Of a stretch of 64,000 bases of DNA, positions 21,601 to 30,211 are shown piece after piece; positions within the stretch are counted from its first letter, which is position 1; every line of letters begins with the position of its first letter. Origin of the DNA: Durusdinium trenchii (taxonomy: Eukaryota; Sar; Dinophyceae; Suessiales; Symbiodiniaceae); the NCBI GenBank assembly GCA_963970005.1, contig CAXAMN010006491.1, positions 2,291-66,290 of the forward strand, in the 5' to 3' direction. The translations under genes and the position numbers were made by a program. The notes under the pieces are model-generated. The model saw nothing but the letters and a program-made list of their open reading frames with translations, was not told where the DNA came from and did no database searches.

Positions 21601-24600
21601 TGTGTCCAGCCTGTCTGGCTTCCTCGTTAGGTGCCAGCTGCTGGCTGGACCCAGATTTTCCTCTTTCTCGGTCTGGTGGAGAAGGGGATCTACACCTATG
21701 ATCCCACCCGATCCCCCGGAGACTACAAGAGCGCAGGCGGCCATAGAGCTTGCGGTTGGGGGCGGGGTGGCGGCGAAAGAGCTTTGGTTCCACAGCTTTT
21801 TGGGAGGATCAAGCGGGTGTGGAGTTCAAAGGCCAGTTTAATGCGTGGTTTTGGTCTCCCTCGTTCCCACCTGGTCGAATGCACAAATTTCGCACATGAG
21901 GCTCGGTTTAGCTCGGTTTTGGTCTTTGGCTTCCTGGTGCTGCGCAAAAGTTGATGTGCAAGTTCGTGGCTTGCTCCAACAAAATTGAATCAGTCAGTCG
22001 CATCGTATTTCTGGCTCACGACTGACGATGATATCAATCTCCGCCGAGGTGATAACCAGATTGTGGTCTGTAACTTGCCTTCTAAGTCTAAGTGAACTTT
22101 TCAATCTTTATTCGGCTCCGAAAAACAACAGAAAAATACACACACAACTGCACTCGGGTAGTTTGGGCATTTGAGTCACCCGAAATCCATCGGTCCTCCA
22201 TCCCAGCTCATTCGAGCTTCTGCACCGTCGGATGTTGTTTCCCCGCACTTGTTCTCTGCTTGACCAAAAAGCAGCTTCGGAATTCCTTCACAGGTGTCCT
22301 GGGCGTGCCCAACGGCAGCACGATGGTACCCGGTGAGGGCCGCAACCGCAAACTGAACTCCGAGCTCGCCAACGGGCGCCTGGCGGCTGGACGGAAGCGT
22401 TCGTTACGGGTTGTGACAACTGGACGAAGCCTCGAGCGGACGGATTTCTTTGTTGCGTGGAAATGTTGCGCTGACGGAGAGGAGTCTCAGAAGACAAAGA
22501 ACTCATTTTTTAGGGATACACTTCCACTCGGAGCCATGGAAAGGGACAATGATGGACAGGCGAGGATACTGCTGTCCTAGGTAGGAGGGCATTTCCCATC
22601 ATTTCCCATTCTATGTTGGCGAGTCCGAGCAATGGATGAATATATATATATATATAACAAAATTTATATGCTTTGATGGCAGAAGAGAGGATTTCAGAAA
22701 CTAAGAGATCTTTTGCTTCTCACCGCAACAATCCTCCAAGGCTCCCCGGGATTCTGAAGAAACGTTTACAAAAGAACTCTTGTCCAAAAGAGTTCAGATG
22801 GAATTCCTTCCCTAGTCGTCCCAAAGAACCCCAGGTCATCCCACCACGGATCGTCATGCCACCCGTCCGGGAGTGGACGATCCCCAGGGTCTGGCGGATC
22901 TCGGATGTGCTGTCGAGTCCCCGCGGATTCTGAGGCGATGATGGCGATCATTGGGATGTTCTTTCAGGAGATTGGTCAGTTTTGGGGTCGCTACTAGCTT
23001 GGAGGCCATGGGTAGGAACATTACTTCATGGCGGCCGTGGGAACAACCGCGCAGTCGCTCGTGTAATGAGTTCGCTTATGTCGGGAAAGCGTCCTGGTTG
23101 GGGATGAAGAGCACAGCGAGCGAGCCCGGCAGGACGGTTTGACTGGATCAGCCTGGGGCGATTGGGCTGCCTACACGGATTCCCCATTGAGGGCCTTTGA
23201 GAATGAGCTGGGTGTCCAGGTGGGTTCTGTATTCTGAACTTGGAGCGCAGAGGATGGAGGGGAGGGGAACAGGAGGCTCAGTCTTTGGCAACAGCCAAAC
23301 TGCAAGGACACAGTCCTTCAAAGTTTGCTGTTTCCTATGTGTTTTGTCATGTTTTGTCATGCCTTTGCTGTTGCAGAATGTTCATGCTTGTATGTGCCAA
23401 CGGGCGAATTCTTGGCCAAAGTCGGCACAAAAGGACATCCTGTGCAAAGACATGTTAAAGTTAAGTCAATGCATGTTTGTCACGTTGCTGCCAGACGAGT
23501 TCATCAGTTTATATCAGTTTCCAGTTCGAGTGGCGAGCCTTTCTCACGCCATCTCAACTCATTTCTGCCAGGCGCCTGTGGGCTACTTCGATCCAATGGG
23601 TTTGGCCAAGGAGAGGATGGAGAGGGGCCAGCAGGGTGAGCACGGGCGAGTGGGGAACAAGGGCTTGTTGCTGTCACTGGGATTCACTGGGTGTGGCTCA
23701 AGATGAGCTGACTTGAACGGGAGACATTCTCACATGAGAAGACACTAGACTGGTGTGAAAAGAGTGTGTGTTTGTTTTGGCTGTTTGCTGGACGCAAGAC
23801 TCCAGACAACTGGCGAGACCGGAACGACGGAGAAGCTCGTCTCTGGGTGTGAATCAGATATCTGATATCATCTCAGTGTGAGCCCTGCCCAATGGTTCAT
23901 GGGCAGGAGAGTAGGATCGTCCACTCAACCGTCTTGGTTCATTTCATGGGTTTGAATTTTCCGTGCAGGGCGTACCAGAAGAACAGGTCAAGCACTCTCT
24001 GGGTGACACACCAGATCCGACGACCAGGACGGGGACGTGAAGACCTTCCGCCGCCGCCGCGAGAGCGAGCTGAAGAACGGCCGTGTGGCAATGTTCGCCA
24101 CCATGGGCTGCAGCTTGGCGGGGCGGGACTTGGTGCCGAGACACGCGGGGTCGTGACCACCTGGCGGAAGTGGCGGAGCCCAAGTCCAAGTCAGATCGAG
24201 CCAGCCGGTTGGATTGAGGCACGTTCACGCCTGTGCCTGTGAAAGACGGAAGCAAAAAGATTCCATACTCATAATATCCGTAGTGTGTATTGTTGGAAGA
24301 ATAATGAATAATCTATCACCATAGCCATGCATAGTCATGGCCGAAGGCTTTAAGTCATCCATCCTGTCAAATATAGGGGTCGCAGCTGCCCGATTTTTCC
24401 TCACTCTCCCCCATCACTGTGAATGTACAGATGGTCAACGAACATGGTGAAAGGGGATGAAAACGAATCACCCATGACTCATGACCCAAGTGTTCCATCA
24501 GTTTGCCCAGAGCATAGCATGCCCATGCATGCACAGCAGAGTCAAATTTCTTTGCCAAGTCATCCTGCCGGAGTACTTCCGCTTCCCTGGCTACCTCTCG

Positions 24601-27600
24601 TGTGCGCCCCAGACACCAGCCACGCTGGCCATGCGATTCACCGAGCCTGTCGTTGAAGCGAAACGGCACGTACGCCACGGAGGTTCGGTCGAAGCCACAC
24701 TGGAGGTGTTTCTACAAAGATCTACTTACAGCGAGGCAAGAACACGTATTAATAGAATTTAATAGATATTTATAGAGGTCAGGACCGGGTCTACCTTGCC
24801 TACAAAGTATCGAGCAGGATGCTGTTCCATGAAGAAGCACCAGATCGTTATCGTTTTGGAGCAACCTTTGACCCGACCAAACAAAGCTACCAGAGACTAA
24901 GAGACGTGAGCGTGGCGTGGCACTTGCCTTTCTCATCCACGAGAGATACCAGAGTGCAGCTTACCTGCCTTTGATGCTTATTCTTTTATAAGCACAGCCG
25001 TCCCTAATTCTCCAAGCACAAAAGCGCCTAAAAGCGCCCCAAAAACACCCGATTTTCGTACCGTGCGCTTTCCTGAGGCCCGCCAAGGGTCTGAAGTTTG
25101 CGGATGTGCCGAACGGCCTGGCGGCGCTCTCCAAGGCGGACGAAGAGAAGGGCAACCTTAATGACACAGATTTGGGTGGACATAGATATTGTACTGTATA
25201 ACTATGTACATGATACAACGCATGCGATGTGGATGTGACAAGTGTGTGCGTGTTGGGCGAAACATGTATTTGTATGTGTTCTTCTCCAAGATGTTGGCTC
25301 CAGGTGCCTTTGACCGGCTGGATCCAGATTTTCCTTTTCTGTGGCATGGTGGACTTTGGCCTCTACAGGCACAGCATGGCACAGGGTTGTGCCAAAGGCC
25401 TCCAAGCCGGATAACCATGGGGTGGGAAGACGGGGAGAAGGCAGCCCTGTGAGTTGTTGGGATGCGTGCGGATTCGCATGACCATTCATGGTCCTTCTCA
25501 TTTTGGCCACCGACAACTCCTCTATCGATCTAGCACCGGTGAAGAGTTCCAGCACTGATCAAGAAAGCTCAAAGACACCAATAGACATATATGTTTTGGT
25601 TTCCTTGCAGATCTTGTCCATCAACCTGTAAGAGTTGCCAACACCAAAAGCGGAACACGGAGGCGTCACGAGGCGTCCACTTTCTGGAATGAATGTCAAG
25701 AGCCAGTTGTTTCAGGATTGTCGGCTGAAGCAAGTCCAAGCCTCTTCACCTGCCCGCAGTTGAACCGTAGATGAACACTCCCAAGAAATCTGACTAATGA
25801 CAGAAATCCTCCAGAAATCGCAGACTCCTTCGCTCTCCAATCCTTTGACTTTCCCCTTTGGCTTCCTTTCGCTTTCTCCAGGGCGGATGACTCTCGCGAC
25901 CCGGGGGACTATGAGTGGGGGAACCCACTTCTCCTGGGGAGGGGCACCTGTCCGGGAACGGTCGGCGGTGCCGGTCGGCGGTGCCGGTCGGTGGCCGAAG
26001 AAGAAGAAGAAGAAGAATTGGATCATTTGGACGGGGTCAATCGAATTCGGAAGGAATTCGCCGTGTCACAGCGGTGTTTGTAAAGGAAAGAAAAGTCTTC
26101 ACCTGTTTGCCGAACTGTGGGAAGCTGGATGAAACCCACGTGGTGAACAATCCAACTCAGTCTGAGACGAATCCAGATCTGTCGGAGCTGCTTTGTTGCA
26201 AAGAAATCTGTCGGAGGCTTGCATGTTTGGGTTATGCTCATCCCGAAAAAGAAGCCCCGGATGTTGATTCCTAGCAGATCTCTGAACTGTGCAACCATGA
26301 CTAAGGGATACAACCAACCAGGGCAATGTTTTGTGATGACGGTAAGATATTGTAAGGTCAAAGATCCGTTCTTTTGGATCAGGAACTGCCCACAGCGGCA
26401 CTACCCGCTCTCTCCCTCTCTCTCTCTCTCTCTGTTCTCCACCTCTCTCCTGAGTGGAAGACTCGAAGAAAAGGTGTCCACTTCCAATTGGCGGGTCTTG
26501 TCCAAGGGGCGGGGCTTGCAGTGTCTTTTCGCGGAATCGATTCCACTCCCTTTTTCACAAATTCCAAAACGGAACACCCCAGCTGAAAACCAGCTCCAGG
26601 AGCAAGGATACACAATCCCGGTGGCAGACAATCCCTCTCACAGCCTACTTTACATTACTTTACCTCTTTTCAGTGGTCAACGCGCACTTTTCGGCATGTG
26701 ATTGCGCCTGACCTTCTGTTACATGATGTTGCCTTCTTTTAACATTTTTTAACTTCTTTTGTTAGCGTTTAGTTTTGACTTATTTTGACTTCTGTTATAT
26801 GCGTTCTTTTGCCTTCACTGCATGAACCACCAACGTTGCAGTAAGTCTACTGCTGGGGTGGCATGTGACCGTATGAAGAAAGCGAGCTCACTTACATCAC
26901 CGAAAAGGTCCCAAAACTCAAACCGAAGGACGGCGCCCTAACTCCGAGCCAGACGGGACTCCGACACCGTCCCCCTTCAAACGCGTTCCGGCGCAGAAGA
27001 CGCGGACTCGGACGCGCCAGGAACGCCGGGATTCTGGGCGTGCCCAACGCCAGTGGTCCCATGAGCGACGCGGAGGGCCGCAAGAGGCGAGGGCAAGGAG
27101 AGATGCGTGTTGCGCGCGGTTAAGGCCCCATAAAGAGGGTGCCAGGAAGAAAGAAGTATTTGTGAGCTATGTCTATAAGGCTGAGAGGGGATTACAGCTA
27201 TCCAGTAGGATGTTGAAGATTGTTCAAGCAGCTTTTGGCAGCAATTAAACAGATGTTTTTCAGCTTCGGCCCTTCTAGTGACGTGTTGCGCATTTGCGCC
27301 TTGGTTCGGCATCGGAGCCGGTTTGCGCCTGCTAATCGCATGGGTCGCAGTGAGATGGGGCGCTGTATCAAGACGGAAAGATTCTGACGTCAGTTCATGA
27401 AGGCTGCACTGCTTGGAACTGTAGTTGGTTGACCTGTCTCTTCGTTGACAGATGACCGACTCCTCGGTCGACTCGGGAGACGCTTCGCGCCCTTGTCTTG
27501 CTCCGCTCCGTCGTGGACGAAGCGCAGTTGCCAGATCTGCCTGTCGAGGGTAATGTCTACAAGTTGTACTAGTATAGCTTCTTTTTACTAGTGCGATGGC

Positions 27601-29256
27601 CTCCAACCTAATAGCGATGGCCTCCACCTAGTAGCTTCTTGTTCCTAGTAGTTATATCGTATACAAGAGATCCTGGGTTGCCAAGGATCTGATCGGGCAA
27701 AGCCCAACACAGCCACGCTGATTTGGGTGGTTTTGTACAGGCCCCTCCTGACAGCCACACGACACTGCAGGAAGTGCCGCCCCTCCAAGTCTACTCACAT
27801 CTTCTCGCATGACCTGTGTGTGGTTAGTGTGCATTCTGTAATTTATGTATTTATGGGGCGTTCTTTTCGGTGACTGTGTTCGTCTTTTGGGATTTGATTC
27901 CTTTTCTGGCAGCATGTGGCAACCTTTTTGGTGGTTTTTGGATGGATTCTTAAACATCAATTTTGGGTCAACCGTGGCCGGTACAGTGACGATCGCGTTC
28001 TTCGTTTGTTTCGGGGCTGTCAAGAACTTGGGGTATCAGAACACTGCCTGTGGCAGTGGGAAAAAGAGGCGGTGGAGTCTGCTGTCTTCTCGGCTAGGAA
28101 TCCTGGAAGGCACGGTTTCTTGAATCCTCAACTTCAGCGCAAGACGTTGTTGCGTATGGCCAATCCAGTGCCCTTTGACATCCCTGGTCCCTTGATGTCC
28201 CTTGTTCATTTGTTGCCATTCGTTGCTGATGCCGCTCCGCGGCTCCGCGGATGGGAGAACTGCTACCAGGTGAACACCGAATCCTGAAATTTCGGTGGGG
28301 CTCTGGACACCGAATCCAGAAATCCTTCTCAACTGGGAATGATTATGGTCCAAAAAAACGAGAATGATGTTGTTTGATCATGTTTGATCAACATTTATCA
28401 TATATATTCATATATGATAAACATATTGGAAACCATGACGCTTTGCACTTGTTTGCACCAACATCGAGTGAATGCTCCAGTTACAGAAAATTACATAAAA
28501 ATTTACCCAGCTGATGTCCTGCGTTCGGCACACACGTTCGGGGTGGAACTTGGGCTGAACAGGAAGCTGAACAGCGAGCTGGCAAACGGTCGCCTTGCCA
28601 TGGTATGAGGACCCAGACGAACGAGGGGCTCTTTTTAATGACAAAGGTGCGGGTGGACAGAATTTGAAGGAGGGTTGGCTCTTGGATATGATTATCACTA
28701 TCACCGCTTGGAACTTTGAACACAAATTCACGTTTCGCGAGTGGGAATCCAATTTTTGTTGGACCCGAACAGTTTGGTTTTCTAGTAGGGGCAAGGACGC
28801 TACTAGGAGCAAAGGGCATTGCTAGTTTGATCCAGTTTATTGACGTAGATTCCTCCAAAGAGGTTGCTTCGCATTGTTCTACAAAATGCATAGTGCATAG
28901 CGCTGGGACTCCCTGGATATTGCAACGCTTGGGTTTTGCGTCTTTTTTGTTCGGCTGGGTGCCATCTACATGATCTACGTGCCCACTGACGTTTTGGATG
29001 ACATTTTATTGAACAGAACAAAGCAACTGACTTGGAGGCCATCGCTGTTAGGTTCGAGGCCGTCGCAATGGGCTCTTAGGTTGGAGGCCATGGCTATTTG
29101 GTTGACGGCCATCGCTTTTGGGTTGGAAGCGATTGCTATTAGGTTGGAGATGTTGGAGGCCATTGCTATTAGGTTGAGAAATAGATACATTCCAGACTTC
29201 AGGTGGCAATCACTGGCATGCTCTTCCAGAACGGAGTCTTGGAACTTGATGAACTG
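9842..29256 (+). CDS. chlorophyll a-c binding (LHC) polyprotein gene
   Basis: Nineteen exons encode the end of one and two complete repeat units of a dinoflagellate acpPC-type light-harvesting polyprotein, the thylakoid antenna that binds chlorophyll a, c2 and peridinin. Polyprotein organisation of such genes is known in dinoflagellates. Each unit carries the hallmark helices: ELKNGRVAM, the VPNG repeat region, GW.QI.L, then ELANGRLAM and DGLTGSAWGDW as the link to the next unit. I fixed exon ends by frame continuity: units 2 and 3 join to 528 and 483 bp, both multiples of three, with no stops. Donors are 5 GT, 8 GC and 5 GA; every acceptor is AG. The first coding exons and the end of the gene were not found, and element D interrupts the second intron. 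Confidence 0.85.
10140..10356 (+). other. LHC intron 1
   Basis: A 217-bp GT-AG intron between the FFQ and DGL codons. The same position in unit 2 (exon 9/10) has an intron with a GA donor, so intron position is conserved but splice-site type is not. Confidence 0.8.
10776..10844. repeat. AAC/AAG microsatellite, left flank of element D
   Basis: Impure (CAA)n with interspersed AAG triplets, ending in an uninterrupted (CAA)n run at about 10844. Together with the AAC array at 18565 it brackets element D. Confidence 0.9.
11201..12471 (-). CDS. element D USP/C19-like deubiquitinase ORF, one frameshift
   Basis: Reads from ATG at 12471 (MKRKWMEDLCNLAC). A Cys box NDSNWCYANAGLISLLWTL (catalytic Cys about residue 21) resembles the NxGNxCYxNS box of ubiquitin-specific proteases. 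It is followed by GEQRDIAEFVSEVL, like the QQDAHEFL box. The frame stops at 12025, but coding continues in the next frame from about 12045: FLDRL, then RVVAVVAHLGNSLQGHFRAL and KKWLCDDNERPQ, matching the USP His box (GHYxA ... W...DD). One missing base in an A5 run near 12046 would explain the break. A Pro/Glu-rich tail follows to 11201. Expected activity is cleavage of ubiquitin from proteins. Whether the frameshift is mutation, sequencing error or recoding is unknown. Confidence 0.7.
12025..18396 (-). CDS. element D endonuclease-RT-zinc-finger polyprotein
   Basis: A single 2123-codon open frame from ATG at 18396. Residues 1-20 are hydrophobic. Residues about 148-400 are an APE-type endonuclease (FFSWNCSGLS, LALQETRWQ, LLGDFNTSLP, SRIDFACTR, HHPLIGSLSL). 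Residues about 640-1000 are the reverse transcriptase: LFLLPKPGKP, LLSLDLSKAFDSV (motif A, about 787), GVRQGCKAAPFL (motif B), ITIYADDFLV (YADD, about 880). Residues about 1140-1640 carry about eight C2H2-type fingers (CRTCLGDFPSAATLARH, CRHCDKTF, CLHCADLFPTRAALEQH and others). After about residue 1665 the composition changes to a Pro/Gln/Ser-rich shadow of the overlapping 297-aa ORF, and the frame then re-enters coding as the USP-like Cys box. All catalytic motifs are intact. Confidence 0.88.
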   Translation of the reverse strand: MHIRVAGLIHILLLCTWSLEPPSQVGGLRIPSARSRFTKTRSRGEGCDTAMSVTGVARTDWTPHTYALATKKLHGITPNRQDHKLVSNHKRSFKRAVRRAQIEGYAWFRGKLFDAKALGTRIEPKRESTSPSLVSSSHQPRIDLRNRLHFFSWNCSGLSRAKLDEILLWARPQPIQLLALQETRWQESKEWSDDTWHFVAVGGLPRQSTGVLLAIRKTWCCLDQISWRSLWDGRLLHLRIHFDRPLDVLNFYQKTYQNKPPDLAHRLDVFRALDNCLSSLPTRNNLILLGDFNTSLPMHTPNVGSTQFRGRAGVLSEGPAQTDQARLLEILVQHGLCALNTMTQALPATFYGPKGLGSRIDFACTRLKQLDHEAKQCAPIPSCPLLGTSTQGHHPLIGSLSLTWKPWSSAALSSISYAHRTRGRLARSQGTKEWTDFQTRTSAHLTRTQWPENGQFRSFHQDLNDIFVHSFSTTADRLCHLGQVTCLATRKWALYRLIRTPRCLSLGSVFEYWKWITQHRCLHREQKTASTQARQSRIDQFLSEARAAADRQDLSKLHQLVRKVSPKEKTARIQIRSATGQILSPLEEFTHIKCFVQATWHDAPLPLLPALGAPGVPFSAEDLERAFARLASLKANAPGTCASLSILSCPALCAKKLFPLLMQWWNQPTPFVPVEWKNGHLFLLPKPGKPPNDAKNLRPLALQDVFGKVVLGLVSEKARHSVLPLISSTPQLAYLPFRGTADAIARATQHCLLVAQLARHAQRPVEKQATGMVRHSLVGGALLSLDLSKAFDSVSRSHLFQGMAALGVRPDCLHLLYEWHRGTHYDISHKGFSASVPVYRGVRQGCKAAPFLWCCLTTLILNKLAECASWNWVTRNITIYADDFLVHQTLFSLDDLNEFTTNCGILLDILKDFHLQINIQKCFSMVTLQGIAQRKAQARHLKRTSQGWRLCFPRTGMGPALVALHTVVPYLGIKLSYKTMQSSSLQHRLQCGLRAFRRLRTWFCSKKGLTSRQKESLWSSVVRTTTLYNLHVVGCSAAGLRQLISQLTLQQRMFMHDHSHETHRTHADFHAIHQITPPAVFLRRVCVRTLEGREARLHTLDSTDILHQIQFHETANLLLQLDQWISSQAYSPPLTLRFQCRTCLGDFPSAATLARHEQTTHGRSHARLVPFRLQRDALAGLPQCRHCDKTFGSWTNLRTHIEFLNCPMFDGTQVLDMEMEQIQRRIVPLVQDPSLHELTQSQDLCNYMLTHCCLCGKHQSRFSDMIHHLQLAHGNIALTSQLLYRTWSSNRRSPCDVCQVQYSTSHQCKILLQAAVIHQWHRFSTEVPRPHAQPGQADRPPEDHVCLHCADLFPTRAALEQHLRNDHPRFCCSRDTIHGTTVCRHCGSHFGELWELRRHIERGSCDQLDPLGDQELGTVLRSDDYFMPLIQAGKWGEAVRESAMRHQLTMMCSFCGQAYSRTADLVRHLQCHHGGFYREADLMSNLVDEAKMTCICNPCRIPQPRSHRCPAYRQLAMLQYLLDPRHRKLILPWTISPDTLHKLIQLHAALHAQVPALAPWLQCPGENSWEFLLRDSQILSTTCALCSRNFETSIQLFEHLLQQHRSQSGHNGFLLHVLYRFLLAQRPALCDPLPCPWCHTTLKDYALEDDSVWALLTHKCAPLLNLGCALTWLRPDHQDGRGDGSSRRRQAESGGPGILKYARITGRAGAGPSSGEAPKARSGPSVPATEETSEAILSSQQLDLIHEKRREWSGREIMQVDGATSDQARGLPQLGLYAGLVCAVLPTGELRSLATPASHSKAMARPSCRPSHDPPALLLDSGCDQRVDQQVPETQTPAFRRLHQASGDQEPDHPGRLQLPASHMAPPAQAPGHLSDGSHLLVQHGDTLGHPSASILGTDQLCPLFRDGLPAESERGRSLEIADIHAQRFPLEPLTPVDGISPVASDRCTPEATWTPEVQAGTRHSDGPATSRGEEMKRKWMEDLCNLACTNDSNWCYANAGLISLLWTLVHSASFNEYTYGHIWTVTQGLLRSTRVDETIALHRHPALTDLFQGTPSGEQRDIAEFVSEVLAWCRTTQISQAWERRFENSEGCHCYEAGSDFQPVALVHLYELDAEKLTCPIS
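12468..13361 (-). CDS. element D second ORF (297 aa, unknown)
   Basis: An ATG at 13361 opens a 297-codon frame, +1 relative to the big ORF that it overlaps entirely. It looks like the genuine protein in this interval: a basic/serine-rich stretch (QEKRQKREVALQSLPRRKHQ) is followed by a helical, hydrophobic-patterned domain (DSFVLFFQQGNSGVLPLLLR, SYLIQAVINELTNRFQKL). An upstream in-frame TGA near 13388 makes the ATG the likely start. Its stop TGA at 12468-12470 overlaps the ATG of the USP-like ORF as ATGA. Function not recognised; an ORF1p-like or adaptor role is possible. Confidence 0.6.
   Translation of the reverse strand: MDEVMAVQEGDRLSQVGLAFLNMLASPEELEQDLPQEKRQKREVALQSLPRRKHQRPSSPHSSSTSSTRSEESGQVVKLCRLMGQLLIRHEDSLNSVSMQDSFVLFFQQGNSGVLPLLLRTAKQWHDLPADQAMIPLRSYLIQAVINELTNRFQKLKLQLSDDSTKQAAIKSLTILEDSSFPHLIWHHQHKRLVICQTAPISWSSMETHLGILQQAFLEPTNCVRFFAMASQQSRSEVVPWKLQISMRNDSLSSLLRQLTGSALWHLIGARLKQHGLQRSKLAQDIQMVLRPQGGRK
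18565..18672. repeat. AAC, CACAAC and GACAAC microsatellite, right flank of element D
   Basis: (AAC)n to about 18599, then about seven CACAAC hexamers, then about five GACAAC hexamers. This is the likely insertion target of element D. The Asn/His and Thr-rich frames across it are repeat artefacts. Confidence 0.95.
18740..23219 (+). CDS. LHC polyprotein, complete unit 2 (exons 3-10)
   Basis: Exons: 18740-18778 (APLGFFDPFGLTK), 19048-19099 (DGDVEAFKRRRATELKN), 20569-20628 (RVAMLATMGYIVPEYFRFPG), 20817-20884 (YCSPTAGVKFSEVPNGLAAL), 21631-21730 (VPAAGWTQIFLFLGLVEKGI and on), 22294-22382 (VLGVPNGSTMVPGEGRNRKL and on), 22935-22967 (AMMAIIGMFFQ, an 11-codon microexon) and 23133-23219 (DGLTGSAWGDWAAYTDSPLR and on). 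The sum is 528 bp, 176 aa. Donors in order are GA, GC, GA, GC, GC, GC, GA, then GT into unit 3. The chlorophyll-binding helix signatures E..NGR are intact, so the unit looks functional. Confidence 0.88.
18779..20568 (+). other. LHC introns 3 and 4 (exon 4 lies at 19048-19099)
   Basis: Intron 3 (18779-19047) opens with GA and contains a degenerate CTTGCTACTAGTAGCGATGCC repeat at about 18875-18945. Intron 4 (19100-20568) opens with GC. The latter holds an apparent hydrophobic open frame (19338-19901), but nothing recognisable as a gene. Confidence 0.6.
20629..22934 (+). other. LHC introns 5 to 8
   Basis: Introns 20629-20816 (GA-AG), 20885-21630 (GC-AG), 21731-22293 (GC-AG) and 22383-22934 (GC-AG). 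The second contains a 20-21 bp tandem repeat (see 21363). The last contains a short (TA)n at about 22640. No additional gene is recognised. Confidence 0.6.
21363..21446. repeat. tandem CTTGTTACTACTAGTAAGGCA repeat in LHC intron
   Basis: Four copies of a 20-21 bp unit. Related degenerate units, often joined to GCGATGGCCTCCAACCTA, recur in other LHC introns at about 18875-18945, 27567-27655, 28780-28826 and 29035-29180. Confidence 0.8.
22968..25881 (+). other. LHC introns 9 to 15
   Basis: Introns 22968-23132 (GA), 23220-23571 (GT), 23611-24027 (GA), 24110-24559 (GC), 24600-25077 (GT), 25136-25303 (GC) and 25369-25881 (GC), all ending in AG. No other genes or long repeats are seen in them. Confidence 0.6.
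23572..29256 (+). CDS. LHC polyprotein, unit 3 (exons 11-19)
   Basis: Exons: 23572-23610 (APVGYFDPMGLAK), 24028-24109 (DGDVKTFRRRRESELKNGRV), 24560-24599 (ILPEYFRFPGYL), 25078-25135 (PAKGLKFADVPNGLAALSK), 25304-25368 (VPLTGWIQIFLFCGMVDFGL), 25882-25920 (ADDSRDPGDYEW), 27021-27086 (NAGILGVPNASGPMSDAEGR), 28563-28602 (KLNSELANGRLAM) and 29203-29256 (VAITGMLFQNGVLELDEL). The sum is 483 bp. Donors are GA, GC, GT, GC, GC, GA, GC and GT; a final GTAAGT follows 29256, so at least one more exon is expected but was not identified. The first four exons total 219 bp, exactly as in unit 2, although one intron was lost and one moved. Confidence 0.85.
25921..27020 (+). other. LHC intron 16
   Basis: A 1.1-kb intron with a GA donor. 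It contains a (GAA)n run at about 25996-26018, a (CT)n run at about 26405-26435 and a TTTTGACTT-rich stretch near 26740-26815. No gene is recognised. Confidence 0.6.
27087..28562 (+). other. LHC intron 17
   Basis: A 1.5-kb intron with a GC donor. About 27567-27655 carries the degenerate ACTAGTAGC/GATGGCCTCCAACCTAATAGC repeat. At 27920-28285 an open frame (WILKHQFWVNRGRYSDDRVL, then LRMANPVPFDIPGPLMSLVH) has protein-like composition, but I recognise no family. It could be another old transposon fragment. Confidence 0.45.
29035..29180. repeat. minisatellite TTGGAGGCCATNGCTATTAGG
   Basis: About six imperfect copies of a 21-27 bp unit in the last identified LHC intron (28603-29202). The reverse complement of the same unit occurs at 27585-27640. 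Confidence 0.85.
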
Positions 29257-30210
29257 GTAAGTTTGCGAAACACAAACTGGACATATGCAGTTGCATGGGC
29301 ACTGGGTGTTGGAGATGGAAGACGTGTTCCACGGACCTAGTTTGTTTCTAATTCTATACTTGATAATACTGATTGATATAGCAGATTTCTCCATTGTGTA
29401 TAGATAAGAGGACGCGACCTGGACCTTCTTGAAATCACCATTTCTTGGCTACAGCAGAGACTATCAATTTCAGATCTGTGCACCCAAGTTCCGTTTGTCT
29501 CACCCAGAAGTTTCGCATTAAGAGACCTTCCCTTGCCACAAGGTCAAAGGGACACCTGTCATTCATGGAATGGAATCATTCGCCACCTTTTCTTACGATG
29601 TACTGAACATGTTTGCTTCGATCGCTACTTGGACTTCTTGAAGACACTACTACATGTGACGGGTGTGTTGGAAAACGATGGACACCACCAGTGTCATTAG
29701 TAAGTTATCAAGAACAATGGCTGTTCTTTTTGGTGAAATACACCGCTCCATACATATCTTTTCACAGCAGTGCCAATTTCCGAAGCCTACTACAGCGTTG
29801 CGACTCAAAAAATCTGCATAGCTTAGCCGATTTGACGTGTTTAGGTAGGCTGGGCCTGAGCACAGGTTATCAGCCATAGCCTTTGCCAAGCTTACTTCCG
29901 AGGATGTGCATTCAGTCGTGGTCTTTGTAGGCGACTCTGCCGTGTCCGGTGCCGCCGAGGGCAGCCTCGGCCCAAAGATATGGTTTTGGGCTCTGAAGGA
30001 GTTGATGCGTATGTCCAGTTTATCCAGAACAACGTTCACCACATTGCTACCGGAAATGAGGAAGCAGTGCGCCGTCAGGCGGAGCAACAGCAATGTGAGG
30101 TTATGCCATCGACTACCACCTTAAGCTTGCCATTGATGTGAGGCTCACCCGGATCCTTAAGCGCCCTAGAGGGTTCGGTTCTGCTCTGACCAGCAATCGC
30201 AAGCGCCTTG
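29257..30210. other. no gene recognised downstream of LHC exon 19
   Basis: Begins with the GTAAGT donor of LHC exon 19, so it should include at least one further LHC intron and exon, which I could not identify. A minus-strand open frame at 29650-30093 has no recognised motif. Confidence 0.4.
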
Positions 30211-30211
30211 A

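Noticed and set aside
29650-30093. Minus-strand 147-codon open frame
   Set aside because: No domain, and no paralogue in the window. Left unannotated because nothing supports it beyond length.
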